Made by a program: the position numbers and the translations under genes. From IMG/VR virus record IMGVR_UViG_3300034093_000922, positions 1 to 62,295 of that record: a DNA stretch of 62,295 nucleotides; one strand, given 5' to 3'. Each line of letters starts with the position of its first letter. Within the stretch, counting starts at the first letter, position 1. This document shows positions 1 to 8,709 of the stretch, piece after piece. Under the pieces are notes generated by a model. It did not search any database. It was not told the origin of the DNA and was given only the letters and a program-made list of their open reading frames with translations. Origin of the DNA: a virus.

Positions 1-2532
1 TGTTATTTTATCTATAGTAGTTGACTGATCAGGTTTTGATATTTCGTAGACTGTAGAATAAGACTGACCATAGCCAAAACGATCGCTAGACTCTTCAATA
101 ATGCCATCTATAGCAATAGTGCCATCTAATCTTCTTCTTGGTGATGCTCTAAAGTTAATTAAAGGAGCTGGAGGAGCAGTAAGGGGATTATCAATATCTG
201 TATAGGCAGTAGGCTCATAATTTATAAAGGTATCAGAATCTACGTATATATTAGAGATATATTCTACAGCAGAAATAGTAAAAGATTCTTCTTCTGCCTC
301 TCTACTTATACTTGTTACTTTAAATAGCTTTCCAGATTTGTTAGAATAGTAATTACCTACATTCTCAAACTGCCCTAAGCTCCATAAATCTCCTGCCCTA
401 GGAGCTATATTAGCAGTTAGACCATTAGATACTGTAAGCATACTTTTAGTAGTAGGATCAAATCTAGCAATTACTTTTACATTAGCGGTATCATACCCAG
501 AGTCTACATTACCTGTGTTAAATAGGCCATAAGTGGTGTTACTAAGTAAGAATACATCCATCTGATCACTATCAGCGCGTATAACTCTTAGGGCAATAGG
601 GTAGGTATTAGAAGTAAATACTGTATTACTCAGCCCAGGAACAGTAAAGTGCTCCAAGGTTACATTAGTGTCAGTAACACTGTTAATAGCTGTATTTGCT
701 ATAACTTTACCACCGTAACCATAAGCTATGCCAGTACCTTGACTTGCTACAGCAATTACATCTCCAGGACTTAGATGCATAGCCTCTGTACCAGTACTAA
801 ATGTAACAGTTCTTCTAATATATTTAGTAGAGGCTATTTGATATTGTGCAGCTCTTATAGCTTGGCTTCTTCTAGTAACACCCATCAATTCTAAACTAGC
901 AATGTTATCTATTGTAGAAACATCCGTTCCATCATTAGCATCAGCACTATCAATACGTACTACTTCTCTTTTAAAGTGATTTGACGGCTCAATATAACTA
1001 ATATCTACACCAGTTATAGTATCACTTTCTTTAGCTCCCGATATCTGAAAACTACCATCTTTAATAGTAGCTTCATTAAATAACATTACAGGGAATTCAT
1101 CGGGCATATCTATAGCTAAACTTAACTTGCCTCCAGAATATATAACAGCTGCTCTAATAGAAGCTGCCAAAGAGTTTAGTAAGTCCATGGTCTGACTTTG
1201 CTCAGATATAGATATATCAGTTATAAATCTTCTTTCAGCTACTACTGTACCTTTGCTTAGTCCAACTTGATTTTCTCGTATGCTAGTAAACTGCCCTCTA
1301 GGTTTATTTCTAAAAGAACCGTCAGCTAGACCACTAACACCTTTAAATGCTCCAGTAGTAGCATCGCAAGCATCAGCGTACTGAGCTATTTGATAAAATC
1401 TAAACTTATCTATATTATTTTCTGCAATGCCTAGACCATAAGTATTATTAGTAAGTATATCATATATGATCCATGCAGGATTTTGTGTCCAAGAATATAC
1501 AAAAGTACCATCCCAAGTACCTACATATATTTGTGGATTAGCAGTTGTAAGTACAGTGCCTGTACCTGACTTCTGTAATCTATAACCTGTAGTGGTTAAT
1601 GTACTAGCTGGTATTTCTATTTCTCTCCAGTCTATCTCTCCGGTTGATAAGATAGGCTGATTATAGTTACTAGGTACTTTTACAAGCAATCCTTTTACTA
1701 AAGAGGTAAAACTAGGTACGCCACCTGTATACTGATTTTCAGCTTTTATAGCGTATCCTATAACAGCAGTACGAGGATATGCTTGTCTAGAATTTTCGAT
1801 TTCATCCCAACCGATTAAGCCTACATTGTCTACTTTTTTAGAGCTATCGCTATCCAGTGAACTTTTCTCTACTGTAAATCTATAACCATCTGCTGATTTA
1901 TACTGCTCAGGTATAAGCAGTTTGATATTGAACTTAAAGGCAGTAGTGGTTTTACCTGTAATAGTTTTACTAGTGCTTGCAATTAAGGTTATACCTAATC
2001 TGTCAAATATTTTTACAGATACAGATACGGTATGCGGCTTAGTATCACCATCGTTTTCTAGAATCTGTAAACCTGATATTTGAAATTTAAAAGATATCGC
2101 GTCCCAATCAGATTGGCTAGTTTCTTGTAAGGTTATAGCACTTTTTGGTATACCTGCTACATTGCCATATTTTAAATCTACTATATTAGCAAAAGTTTGA
2201 GGAGTAATTATAGCTTCTCCAAAAACAGGCATAGGATTTTGTGTAGTAGTGCCTGTAGTAAAATTATATATAAACTTATCTGTATTAGCGTTACCATCTC
2301 CGTCTAAATTTATAAGATCATCAACACTACTATCTTGAATTTGTATATCTTGTGCTCCATTAGGATTTATTCTATATAAAGGGCCTTCTCCTAGTCCAAC
2401 TGTTACAAATAATATATCTGTAGAAAATAAACTATTTGGAGATTCCTTTGGAGTGTGTTGACGACCTTTAGATCCTACAATTCTAGGAACTAAACTATTT
2501 GCGTGTTGAATATACTGTTTAACTATAGCCAT
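1..2532 (-). CDS. J: Tail tip attachment protein (lambda gpJ-like), partial
   Basis: Incomplete at the window edge: the frame is open from the ATG at 2532 to base 1, giving about 844 N-terminal residues. The N-terminus (MAIVKQYIQH..., then a stretch with GLGEGPLYRI near residue 50) is typical of the central tail fibre/host-specificity proteins that follow gpI in lambda-like tails. The rest is beta-rich with repeated fibronectin-like character. It would form the tail tip hub below the gpL ring and contact the host receptor. The start overlaps the stop of the gpI gene (TAATG), so translation is coupled. Family assignment comes mainly from position and N-terminal pattern. Confidence 0.85.
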   Translation of the reverse strand, partial: MAIVKQYIQHANSLVPRIVGSKGRQHTPKESPNSLFSTDILFVTVGLGEGPLYRINPNGAQDIQIQDSSVDDLINLDGDGNANTDKFIYNFTTGTTTQNPMPVFGEAIITPQTFANIVDLKYGNVAGIPKSAITLQETSQSDWDAISFKFQISGLQILENDGDTKPHTVSVSVKIFDRLGITLIASTSKTITGKTTTAFKFNIKLLIPEQYKSADGYRFTVEKSSLDSDSSKKVDNVGLIGWDEIENSRQAYPRTAVIGYAIKAENQYTGGVPSFTSLVKGLLVKVPSNYNQPILSTGEIDWREIEIPASTLTTTGYRLQKSGTGTVLTTANPQIYVGTWDGTFVYSWTQNPAWIIYDILTNNTYGLGIAENNIDKFRFYQIAQYADACDATTGAFKGVSGLADGSFRNKPRGQFTSIRENQVGLSKGTVVAERRFITDISISEQSQTMDLLNSLAASIRAAVIYSGGKLSLAIDMPDEFPVMLFNEATIKDGSFQISGAKESDTITGVDISYIEPSNHFKREVVRIDSADANDGTDVSTIDNIASLELMGVTRRSQAIRAAQYQIASTKYIRRTVTFSTGTEAMHLSPGDVIAVASQGTGIAYGYGGKVIANTAINSVTDTNVTLEHFTVPGLSNTVFTSNTYPIALRVIRADSDQMDVFLLSNTTYGLFNTGNVDSGYDTANVKVIARFDPTTKSMLTVSNGLTANIAPRAGDLWSLGQFENVGNYYSNKSGKLFKVTSISREAEEESFTISAVEYISNIYVDSDTFINYEPTAYTDIDNPLTAPPAPLINFRASPRRRLDGTIAIDGIIEESSDRFGYGQSYSTVYEISKPDQSTTIDKIT

Positions 2533-3245
2533 TAAAATTTATCCCTTACCTTAATTAGATCATTTTTTCCGTGCTGTGTTGAATCTACATAACCACTTAA
2601 AAACTGCCCAGAAACTCTAGGCATACCATAGTGTAAGGGGATAGGGGTACCGCTACTGGTTGAGTTTGTTAAAGATTCAAAAGCTCCATTCTCACGTACA
2701 GCTTCAGGCTCATTCACTGAAGGCTGTCTTTGGAATGCTCTAGTTAATACGCTCAAACCCACGCTAGTAACAAGATTTTGAGCAAAAGCAGGTAATGCTT
2801 TAAAAGCGCTAAAAACACTACCAAAGATTCCTTGGCTACCAAGAGCTGCACCAGCTTGGCCAGCCGCTCCTCCAGCCACAGATCCAGCGGCTAAACTAAA
2901 ACCCCCAGTGACAATAGCTAATCCTACAACTGCTAGAATAGCAAAAATACCACCTCTTTTACCTCCGCCACCAATAATTGCTGGTACCAGGTATATGACG
3001 TCACCTTCTCTAGCTTTAGTCATGAATAGATCATCATTAGATAGTATAGTTAAATCTTTATTTAAAAAAACATAACCTTCGTTATTAGTACCAGTAAGTT
3101 CTTGTTCCGTTAAATAACCTATAAATTTAGGGTGCATAGAGTTAATATAAAATAACACGTCTGCATAGCTAGTTATATCTACAGCATAACTAGACTGATT
3201 AAAAAATTTATTAAAGGCTGAGTGAACTTTAAGAGTTGTTAACAA
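2532..3245 (-). CDS. I: Tail assembly protein (lambda gpI-like)
   Basis: A beta-grasp-like N-terminal half ending in REGDVIYLVPAIIGGGG is followed by a Gly/Ala-rich hydrophobic stretch (about residues 95-150) and a conserved C-terminus with PLHYGMPRVSG, the layout of lambda gpI, which helps build the tail tip before J joins. An open frame extends to 3269, but a TTG at 3245 is placed 6 bases after AAGGAAG and is the better start (237 residues). It overlaps the end of the JAMM gene by 17 bases and abuts J. The function in gpI proteins is assembly; no catalytic motif is visible. Confidence 0.8.
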   Translation of the reverse strand: MLTTLKVHSAFNKFFNQSSYAVDITSYADVLFYINSMHPKFIGYLTEQELTGTNNEGYVFLNKDLTILSNDDLFMTKAREGDVIYLVPAIIGGGGKRGGIFAILAVVGLAIVTGGFSLAAGSVAGGAAGQAGAALGSQGIFGSVFSAFKALPAFAQNLVTSVGLSVLTRAFQRQPSVNEPEAVRENGAFESLTNSTSSGTPIPLHYGMPRVSGQFLSGYVDSTQHGKNDLIKVRDKF

Positions 3246-3606
3246 GATGTGCTTCCTTAAACGTATCAAATTTTAGTGCGTCTATGTTACTATCATACCA
3301 GTATATAAAAAATTTATTATTAAAACCTACTAAAAATTTATACTCATTAAATGCCGCACTTACTTTGTCTTCTGAGCTAGGTATAGGATTATCAGAGCCT
3401 GGGTGGGAATGGAATATGCCCCATATGTTACCATCATACTGTACTAAAGCAGCTGGATCTAAAAAAAATGTAATATTTGGATTATTACTTAAATTCTTAC
3501 AAGGAATATATAAAAAATCTTTAGTTATTATACCTACTGCTTCTCTAGGATAGTAAGATAGTGCATGATTATTCATATCTTCTTTTAGCTTTGTAAAGTT
3601 TTCCAT
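3229..3606 (-). CDS. JAMM/MPN metalloprotease-like tail tip protein (N-terminal half of gpK)
   Basis: 125 residues with a JAMM zinc-protease motif: an upstream Glu in PREAVGII, then HSHPGSDNPIPSSED, giving the E...HxH...S...D signature. In lambda this domain is the N-terminal half of gpK, joined to an NlpC/P60 domain. Here the two are encoded separately, with the NlpC/P60 genes directly upstream. The likely role is processing or trimming during tail tip assembly, or cell-wall access at infection. GGGGG lies about 8 bases before the ATG. The gene overlaps its upstream neighbour by 22 bases and gpI downstream by 17, typical of coupled tail genes. Confidence 0.85.
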   Translation of the reverse strand: MENFTKLKEDMNNHALSYYPREAVGIITKDFLYIPCKNLSNNPNITFFLDPAALVQYDGNIWGIFHSHPGSDNPIPSSEDKVSAAFNEYKFLVGFNNKFFIYWYDSNIDALKFDTFKEAHLVNNS

Positions 3607-4034
3607 CTGTATACCCCCACAGTATATTGTTTATAGTAAGTTCCATAAGGAGCTATCCAGCTTTTATGTTTTAGCATAGTCTGTAGCATTTTATTACGAG
3701 CAACATATAGAGCACAGTGATTAGCTACATGAGTAGAGCCTAAGCTCATAACTATGATATCGTATAGCTTAGGTTCACTTACTTTTACCCACCCTAAGCT
3801 AGGATCATTGGCAGCTTTTAATATAAATTGATCATGAGTTTTAGCGTACCAATCATCATCTACGATATTACAGTAATCAGATGCAAAATAAGGTATATCT
3901 ATATCTAGTTCTTGTTTGTATACGTACTTACATAAGTTAAAGCAGTCGATGCCTTCTATAGGATCGTAACCTAAATGTTTATAAGGTAGCCCTGTATATT
4001 TATCATACCAATTGCTCATGTCTATATATAGCAT
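3585..4034 (-). CDS. NlpC/P60-like peptidase, second copy
   Basis: 149 residues with a papain-like NlpC/P60 layout: a catalytic Cys in GIDCFNLCKYVYK near residue 30 and a His in THVANHCALYVARN, followed by a conserved tail (TVGVYRWK). It resembles its upstream neighbour in spacing and in the Cys/His blocks but is diverged in sequence. Such domains cleave peptidoglycan stem peptides and in lambda form the C-terminal half of gpK. Start alternatives are ATG at 4034 or 4019, neither with a good ribosome-binding site; reading is likely coupled to the overlapping upstream gene. Confidence 0.75.
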   Translation of the reverse strand: MLYIDMSNWYDKYTGLPYKHLGYDPIEGIDCFNLCKYVYKQELDIDIPYFASDYCNIVDDDWYAKTHDQFILKAANDPSLGWVKVSEPKLYDIIVMSLGSTHVANHCALYVARNKMLQTMLKHKSWIAPYGTYYKQYTVGVYRWKTLQS

Positions 4035-4392
4035 ATATGTAATCTATCCAATAAGTAGATAAACTATCTATACGCGATGCTCCCCCGTGCTCTACGTGTA
4101 GTAATCTATTAGGTGCTAAATAAATACCAAAATGTATTATTAACTTTGTCTTTCTTGACTTAAATGCTATTACATCATAATTTTTAAGCTCTGTCAAGTT
4201 AACTTTTACAGAATACCTTAACGCCCATTGATCTATGTATTCTGTAGTAAAGGTCTTTATCCAACTTATATCATAAGGATATGTCGGTAGACTAAACTCT
4301 AAATTTAGTTGATTTTTATAAAAGTGCTTAACTAAGGTTATGCAATCAAAAGTACCATATTCATGTTGTACGCCTAAATATTGTTGTACCAA
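4003..4392 (-). CDS. NlpC/P60-like peptidase, first copy
   Basis: 129 residues. A Cys in GTFDCITLVKHF and a His in LIIHFGIYLAPNRLLHVE fit the NlpC/P60 Cys-His pair, and a C-terminal IYAIYRHE strand closes the fold. It has a TTG start at 4392 with GGAG 9 bases upstream, overlapping the end of the radical SAM gene by 19 bases. Together with the next gene it supplies two tandem peptidoglycan peptidase-like domains where lambda gpK has one, presumably at the tail tip for local cell-wall opening. Confidence 0.75.
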   Translation of the reverse strand: MVQQYLGVQHEYGTFDCITLVKHFYKNQLNLEFSLPTYPYDISWIKTFTTEYIDQWALRYSVKVNLTELKNYDVIAFKSRKTKLIIHFGIYLAPNRLLHVEHGGASRIDSLSTYWIDYIYAIYRHEQLV

Positions 4393-5582
4393 GATGTGTA
4401 CTCCGGAAAGGTAGCAATAAAAGACTCATTTCTAGATAAGTCTAACTTATCATTAAACTGTTTAAACTCTTTAAGAAGATGCGAATCATCACTAGAGTTC
4501 ATATATAATATCCAGCTATTAATATTATGAATCTCGGAAGGGTCAAGTATGCTTATATATTTAGTTAGGAAACTAGTATATAATTCTGTAAGTTTAGCTT
4601 TAACATCTAATGGTAGACATGTTATAGACTGAGATTCTGGATTTATCTGTATAGTTCCATTTAAATATACATTACGTTTTTTGCACCATAGTATTAAATT
4701 AGGCATAGATGTTATGCTATATATATTAATTACAGCTCCTATAGTACTAATATGCTTTGAAAACTTATTATAATTATCTTCAAACTTTGACCAAACTAAG
4801 CCACTTCGTACATACTCTGCTTTTTTTCCGTAACCATCTACACTAGGCGATAGCTCTACGTTTTTAAAATTAGACCAGATAGCCTCTAGATCATATTTTT
4901 TATATTTTGAGTAACTTAAATTAGTGTTATAGCTTAGATTTATATTACTTGCAAGGTTACGATCTATTAAGAATTCTAACAGCTTATAGTGCCCATCTTG
5001 AACTATCGGCTCTCCACCGCCAAAATATACATCTTGTATACTAGAAGCTATATCAGGTAAACTATCCCAAAAAATAACGTTATTAGTATAATTATCTATA
5101 GCTTTATATTTTTTATAGGGATACTCTTTATACCAACTAGTAGAAGAAGCAGGTCCACACATTCTGCATTTAAAGTTGCATAGATTACCAAAACGTATGT
5201 CTAAGTATATAGGTTTATTTTTTATACTACCATCTGTAACTGTATAATCTTGTACGAAGGCATATTTAGAATACTTGGTGTTGTTACTCTGCCTGCTACT
5301 AGTAGCTCCGGCTTTTTCTTTATCATAGCAAGCTTGTTTACATTCTGTAGGTATCTCACCTTGTAAAAAACTATTTCTTACTGACTTATAATTATCATTA
5401 TTCCACACATCAAGTAAAGCTTGATCTGACGTACCTAATACTTTAGTACCACTCATGTATTCTGAGAAACAACAAAGCTTATAGTCACCTTCTATACTTC
5501 CAAACATATGAATCCAAGGTAATATGCAACCTTTAACTTTATTGTTTTGGGACTGTTCTTCCTGATGCAGGGAAACCTCCAA
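4374..5582 (-). CDS. Radical SAM enzyme embedded in the tail tip operon
   Basis: About 402 residues. The radical SAM cluster motif CxxxCxxC is seen as CNFKCRMC (C135, C139, C142), preceded by a strand (YLDIRFGNL) and followed by a GGGEPI-type glycine motif near residue 190 (VYFGGGEP), which binds AdoMet. Extra Cys at 19, 37, 38, 81 and 85 suggest a second, twitch-like cluster region. Such enzymes perform AdoMet radical chemistry, often modifying peptides; the substrate here is unknown. It overlaps the 3' end of gpL by 44 bases. The start is uncertain: TTG at 5582, or a CTG at 5570 preceded by GGAGG. Its place between L and K is unusual. Confidence 0.85.
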   Translation of the reverse strand: MEVSLHQEEQSQNNKVKGCILPWIHMFGSIEGDYKLCCFSEYMSGTKVLGTSDQALLDVWNNDNYKSVRNSFLQGEIPTECKQACYDKEKAGATSSRQSNNTKYSKYAFVQDYTVTDGSIKNKPIYLDIRFGNLCNFKCRMCGPASSTSWYKEYPYKKYKAIDNYTNNVIFWDSLPDIASSIQDVYFGGGEPIVQDGHYKLLEFLIDRNLASNINLSYNTNLSYSKYKKYDLEAIWSNFKNVELSPSVDGYGKKAEYVRSGLVWSKFEDNYNKFSKHISTIGAVINIYSITSMPNLILWCKKRNVYLNGTIQINPESQSITCLPLDVKAKLTELYTSFLTKYISILDPSEIHNINSWILYMNSSDDSHLLKEFKQFNDKLDLSRNESFIATFPEYTSWYNNI

Positions 5583-7110
5583 AATGTACTTGGTTATTTC
5601 TAAGAGTACAGGCAGCTAAAGACTTAGCACATACATCTCCAGCAGAATCAGCGGCAATCTGATTATTTGCAGCAATTGGATTATTATTTGATGTTAGACT
5701 AGTGCCAGGGATGGCTATACCTCCTGGTCCAGGATATTGACACTCTTCTCCTTTATACTTCCATTGACAAGTATTTTTATAGTATTTCCTCTTAGGAGTA
5801 ACTATTTTAAAGTACTGTAGCCAAGAAACTAAGCCAAAACTAGCTATATGATCATTTAAACTTTCTAACTGATTTATTTTAAATTTATCTTGTACATAGC
5901 TTTCAGTATCAGCTTTTTTATTAACTATGTATATAGGACTACCTGCTGCGGTAGCGTCGCCTAGTGGATTAGTTAAAAATAGTAGTCTATTTTCTTCTAT
6001 TGCCTGAATAGTAGCTTGTATAGTATTACCACTTGTTATTACATTATCACCTACTCTATATGGCACAGCGTTATATACTTCAATCACGTTAGAAGTAATA
6101 AAACGCGCAGTACTATATTCAGGCCAATAATCTAAGAAGTTAGCAAAAGTAGTTTTAATCTCTACTACAGCCCCAAGTAAGTCTCTAGTATCTTGTTTTT
6201 GTGCCTGCCATGTGCCATTAACTACAGCAGTTTGAGTTTTTGTAAAGCTAGCATTAGCTGTGCCATAAATACCTACTACATCACCACTATAAGCAAGACC
6301 GTTAGCACGGGCTCTAGTTAAAGACTTATATGCTTCGCTACTTGGAACTCCTACATCAGCAGGATTAGCATTAACCGTTCGGGGGTCAATACCGTGAACT
6401 TGCTCATTATTTACTATAGCTATAACAGAGTTTGAAGTATTATTACCAACTAAGAAAGGATCTTCTACTAAAGCAGATATAAGATTATCTACGTTAAAAA
6501 CGGTAAGACTCAGCTCATTAATTTTACCATCAGAGTTAATATCAAATCCTGATAGATTTACAGGAAAAGGTATATAACTTACATTATCATATATTACATT
6601 ATAAGATAAATCAGATACATAGTCACTAACTACTTCAGCAAAGCGAACAGGAAAGTCTACAGGCCAAGCTCTGCCTTCACCTTGTCCAGTAGGATTGCCG
6701 TTCTCATTAGGAGGGTACCACTCACCAGGATAGTATATAGAATAAAGTCTAACTATAGGATTTTGTGTAAATGCGTTTTTCTCAGCTATAAAGTTACTAG
6801 GAGCTGTGCTAACTATAGTAGCTATAGCTGTAGTAACATTTCCAGACATTACGTTAGATACAAAGGTGTTAGCCTGAGTAAGCATACCTAGGCTAGTTCC
6901 AGATATAACTATAGAATTGGAGTGTATAACTTCTGAAGAACTAAATTGTTGTAGAATGTTACTTAGTTTTACTTTAAGAGTATTAGCGGTAGTATTTACA
7001 TTAGCAATAACAGCTACGGTAGCAGTAGTATTACCAACAATAAAGTTAGAGGTTGCAAAACTAGCTGCATTAGAAACAGTTAGTATAACATCGTAGTTGC
7101 GAGCAGTCAT
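5539..7110 (-). CDS. L: Minor tail tip protein with Fe-S cluster motif (lambda gpL-like)
   Basis: 523 residues, about twice lambda gpL, because of a long N-terminal extension. The C-terminus carries the gpL cysteine signature: CQWKYKGEECQYPG, then DVCAKSLAACTLR and the FGGFP block. In lambda L these Cys bind a 4Fe-4S cluster at the tail tip hub. Residues around 190-205 contain DINSDGKINE, a dockerin/EF-hand-like calcium loop. Start ATG 7110 abuts the gpM-like gene. The extension may interact with the LamG-bearing neighbour. Family call is confident from the Cys pattern and lambda-like order. Confidence 0.85.
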   Translation of the reverse strand: MTARNYDVILTVSNAASFATSNFIVGNTTATVAVIANVNTTANTLKVKLSNILQQFSSSEVIHSNSIVISGTSLGMLTQANTFVSNVMSGNVTTAIATIVSTAPSNFIAEKNAFTQNPIVRLYSIYYPGEWYPPNENGNPTGQGEGRAWPVDFPVRFAEVVSDYVSDLSYNVIYDNVSYIPFPVNLSGFDINSDGKINELSLTVFNVDNLISALVEDPFLVGNNTSNSVIAIVNNEQVHGIDPRTVNANPADVGVPSSEAYKSLTRARANGLAYSGDVVGIYGTANASFTKTQTAVVNGTWQAQKQDTRDLLGAVVEIKTTFANFLDYWPEYSTARFITSNVIEVYNAVPYRVGDNVITSGNTIQATIQAIEENRLLFLTNPLGDATAAGSPIYIVNKKADTESYVQDKFKINQLESLNDHIASFGLVSWLQYFKIVTPKRKYYKNTCQWKYKGEECQYPGPGGIAIPGTSLTSNNNPIAANNQIAADSAGDVCAKSLAACTLRNNQVHFGGFPASGRTVPKQ

Positions 7111-8708
7111 TAATCAAAAACCTCTTTTAAGCTAAATTTTACGTCATAAAAGTTATCTGTTAAAGCAGTTCCTACAGATAAAACCTGTGTTATTTGTAGC
7201 TCTTTATCAAATCTTACAGTTATTGTACCAGCTTCGTTGATATGTGACAAGTCAAATGTAAAAGCTTCGAACTCTCCGCTTCTGGCAGCATAGAAGTTTT
7301 CTATAGCTGTTTTTTCTACTCCACTTACATTAGTATACTGCAAACTATAATCTCTTTTAGATCTTCTTGATTTTAGCCGTCTTTTTTCATACCCAGCCTG
7401 AGAAGTAAATGTATTTACATCATACTTTCTGCTAGAGCTGATACCTCTGTCTGGTTTTCTGTCAGCCATAGAGGTAAATCTATCAGTAGTAGTTACTGCA
7501 GAGTCAAAAACTCTGATACTTAGCGTATCTGTAGGATCTATTGATCCTAAAGGGGCAGCACTAGTAACTGTTTGTGGCACAGTACCCACTGTTATAGGTT
7601 GTATTGTTGCAGAATTATATCTGTTACTAGTAGCAAAGCGTGTAAAGTCTACATTACCCTTAAAATATTGGCTGATAGTATTAGCTCTACCTATTTCTAT
7701 AGGACCGGCAGTGGTAGCACTAGTAGAAAAGCTGCCTACTTTTACTCTAACATTATTTACATACAGTCCGATAACAGCAGAATTAATATCATAACTAACG
7801 GCTACGTGATAGTTAGATCCTCCATTAGCGTTTCCTCCATATAACTCTGTAATAGAACCTCCAGAGTTAACTATGAATCCTACATTAGAGTTAGCTCCTA
7901 CTAGGCGTAGAATATAGTAGTCATTGCTATCTTGATATCTAGAAAATAGAGTTTGATTAGAAGCCATGGTAGTGCCAGTAGCAGGTCTGAAGTGAGTATC
8001 TATAGTAAACTGCTGACTATGTATGTTAAAGCTATCACTAGAAGGAGCTGTTAAATAGTTACTACCACTAAATACTGCTTCATAGATACCTATAGCATTG
8101 GAAGTGGTAACAGAGCCTACGTTAGTTATTGTAGTAGCAGAAGGGCTAGAATCAGTAAAGTTACCAGTATAGTTAAGTAGTAACTTAGCAGCAGCATTAT
8201 CAGCTATATCTATTCCCTGAGAGCCTAAAAGCGCTGATGGATAAGTAAAGTTATCTGCACTTTGATATACTCCTGATAGAAATACCATAAAATCAGAAGC
8301 TGAAGATACTGAAACTCCTTCAGGAAGTGCAAAGCTTTGTGTATGAGAGTTAATAGAATAGGCATTACCATTAACTATGTTAACGTAGCTATTAGAGTAC
8401 TCTACACTGCGAGCAGTAGAAAACGTTCTTGTAGTTCTATAGCGAGCAGGTATAGCTACAGTTCTCAGCGTTAGCTGAGAAGCTTGAGGAGCTGTAAGAA
8501 AAGATACGGTAACTCCACTATTAGATATATCATAACTAGTGGTAGACTGAACTATACCATCTACAATAGCTACTACTTCACCTCTATTATCGACAGAAGT
8601 AGGAAGATTAAAGTCTACAACTGCACCAGTACTGCTATATATAACTTCAGTTACGGTTGAAAAAGCTGTTACGGGTGCTGTTGCTTGGCTTGGGTATGAT
8701 GCTGTCAT
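7110..8708 (-). CDS. Minor tail protein (gpM/Dit-like C-terminus) with LamG-like domain
   Basis: 532 residues in a mosaic. Residues about 1-160 are two beta-rich repeats (each with a GVTVSF or GIYQS type pattern). Residues about 170-370 form a LamG/concanavalin-like jellyroll (FTIDTHFRPATG, YHVAVSYDINSAVIGLYVNN, FKGNVDFTRFA). Residues about 415-532 resemble lambda gpM (RRSKRDYSLQY, KTAIENFYAARSGEFEAFTF). The gpM part sits between tape measure and gpL; the lectin-like insert could bind surface glycans. It is coupled to both neighbours (1-base overlap with L, 1-base gap after the tape measure). Confidence 0.75.
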   Translation of the reverse strand: MTASYPSQATAPVTAFSTVTEVIYSSTGAVVDFNLPTSVDNRGEVVAIVDGIVQSTTSYDISNSGVTVSFLTAPQASQLTLRTVAIPARYRTTRTFSTARSVEYSNSYVNIVNGNAYSINSHTQSFALPEGVSVSSASDFMVFLSGVYQSADNFTYPSALLGSQGIDIADNAAAKLLLNYTGNFTDSSPSATTITNVGSVTTSNAIGIYEAVFSGSNYLTAPSSDSFNIHSQQFTIDTHFRPATGTTMASNQTLFSRYQDSNDYYILRLVGANSNVGFIVNSGGSITELYGGNANGGSNYHVAVSYDINSAVIGLYVNNVRVKVGSFSTSATTAGPIEIGRANTISQYFKGNVDFTRFATSNRYNSATIQPITVGTVPQTVTSAAPLGSIDPTDTLSIRVFDSAVTTTDRFTSMADRKPDRGISSSRKYDVNTFTSQAGYEKRRLKSRRSKRDYSLQYTNVSGVEKTAIENFYAARSGEFEAFTFDLSHINEAGTITVRFDKELQITQVLSVGTALTDNFYDVKFSLKEVFD

Positions 8709-8709
8709 T

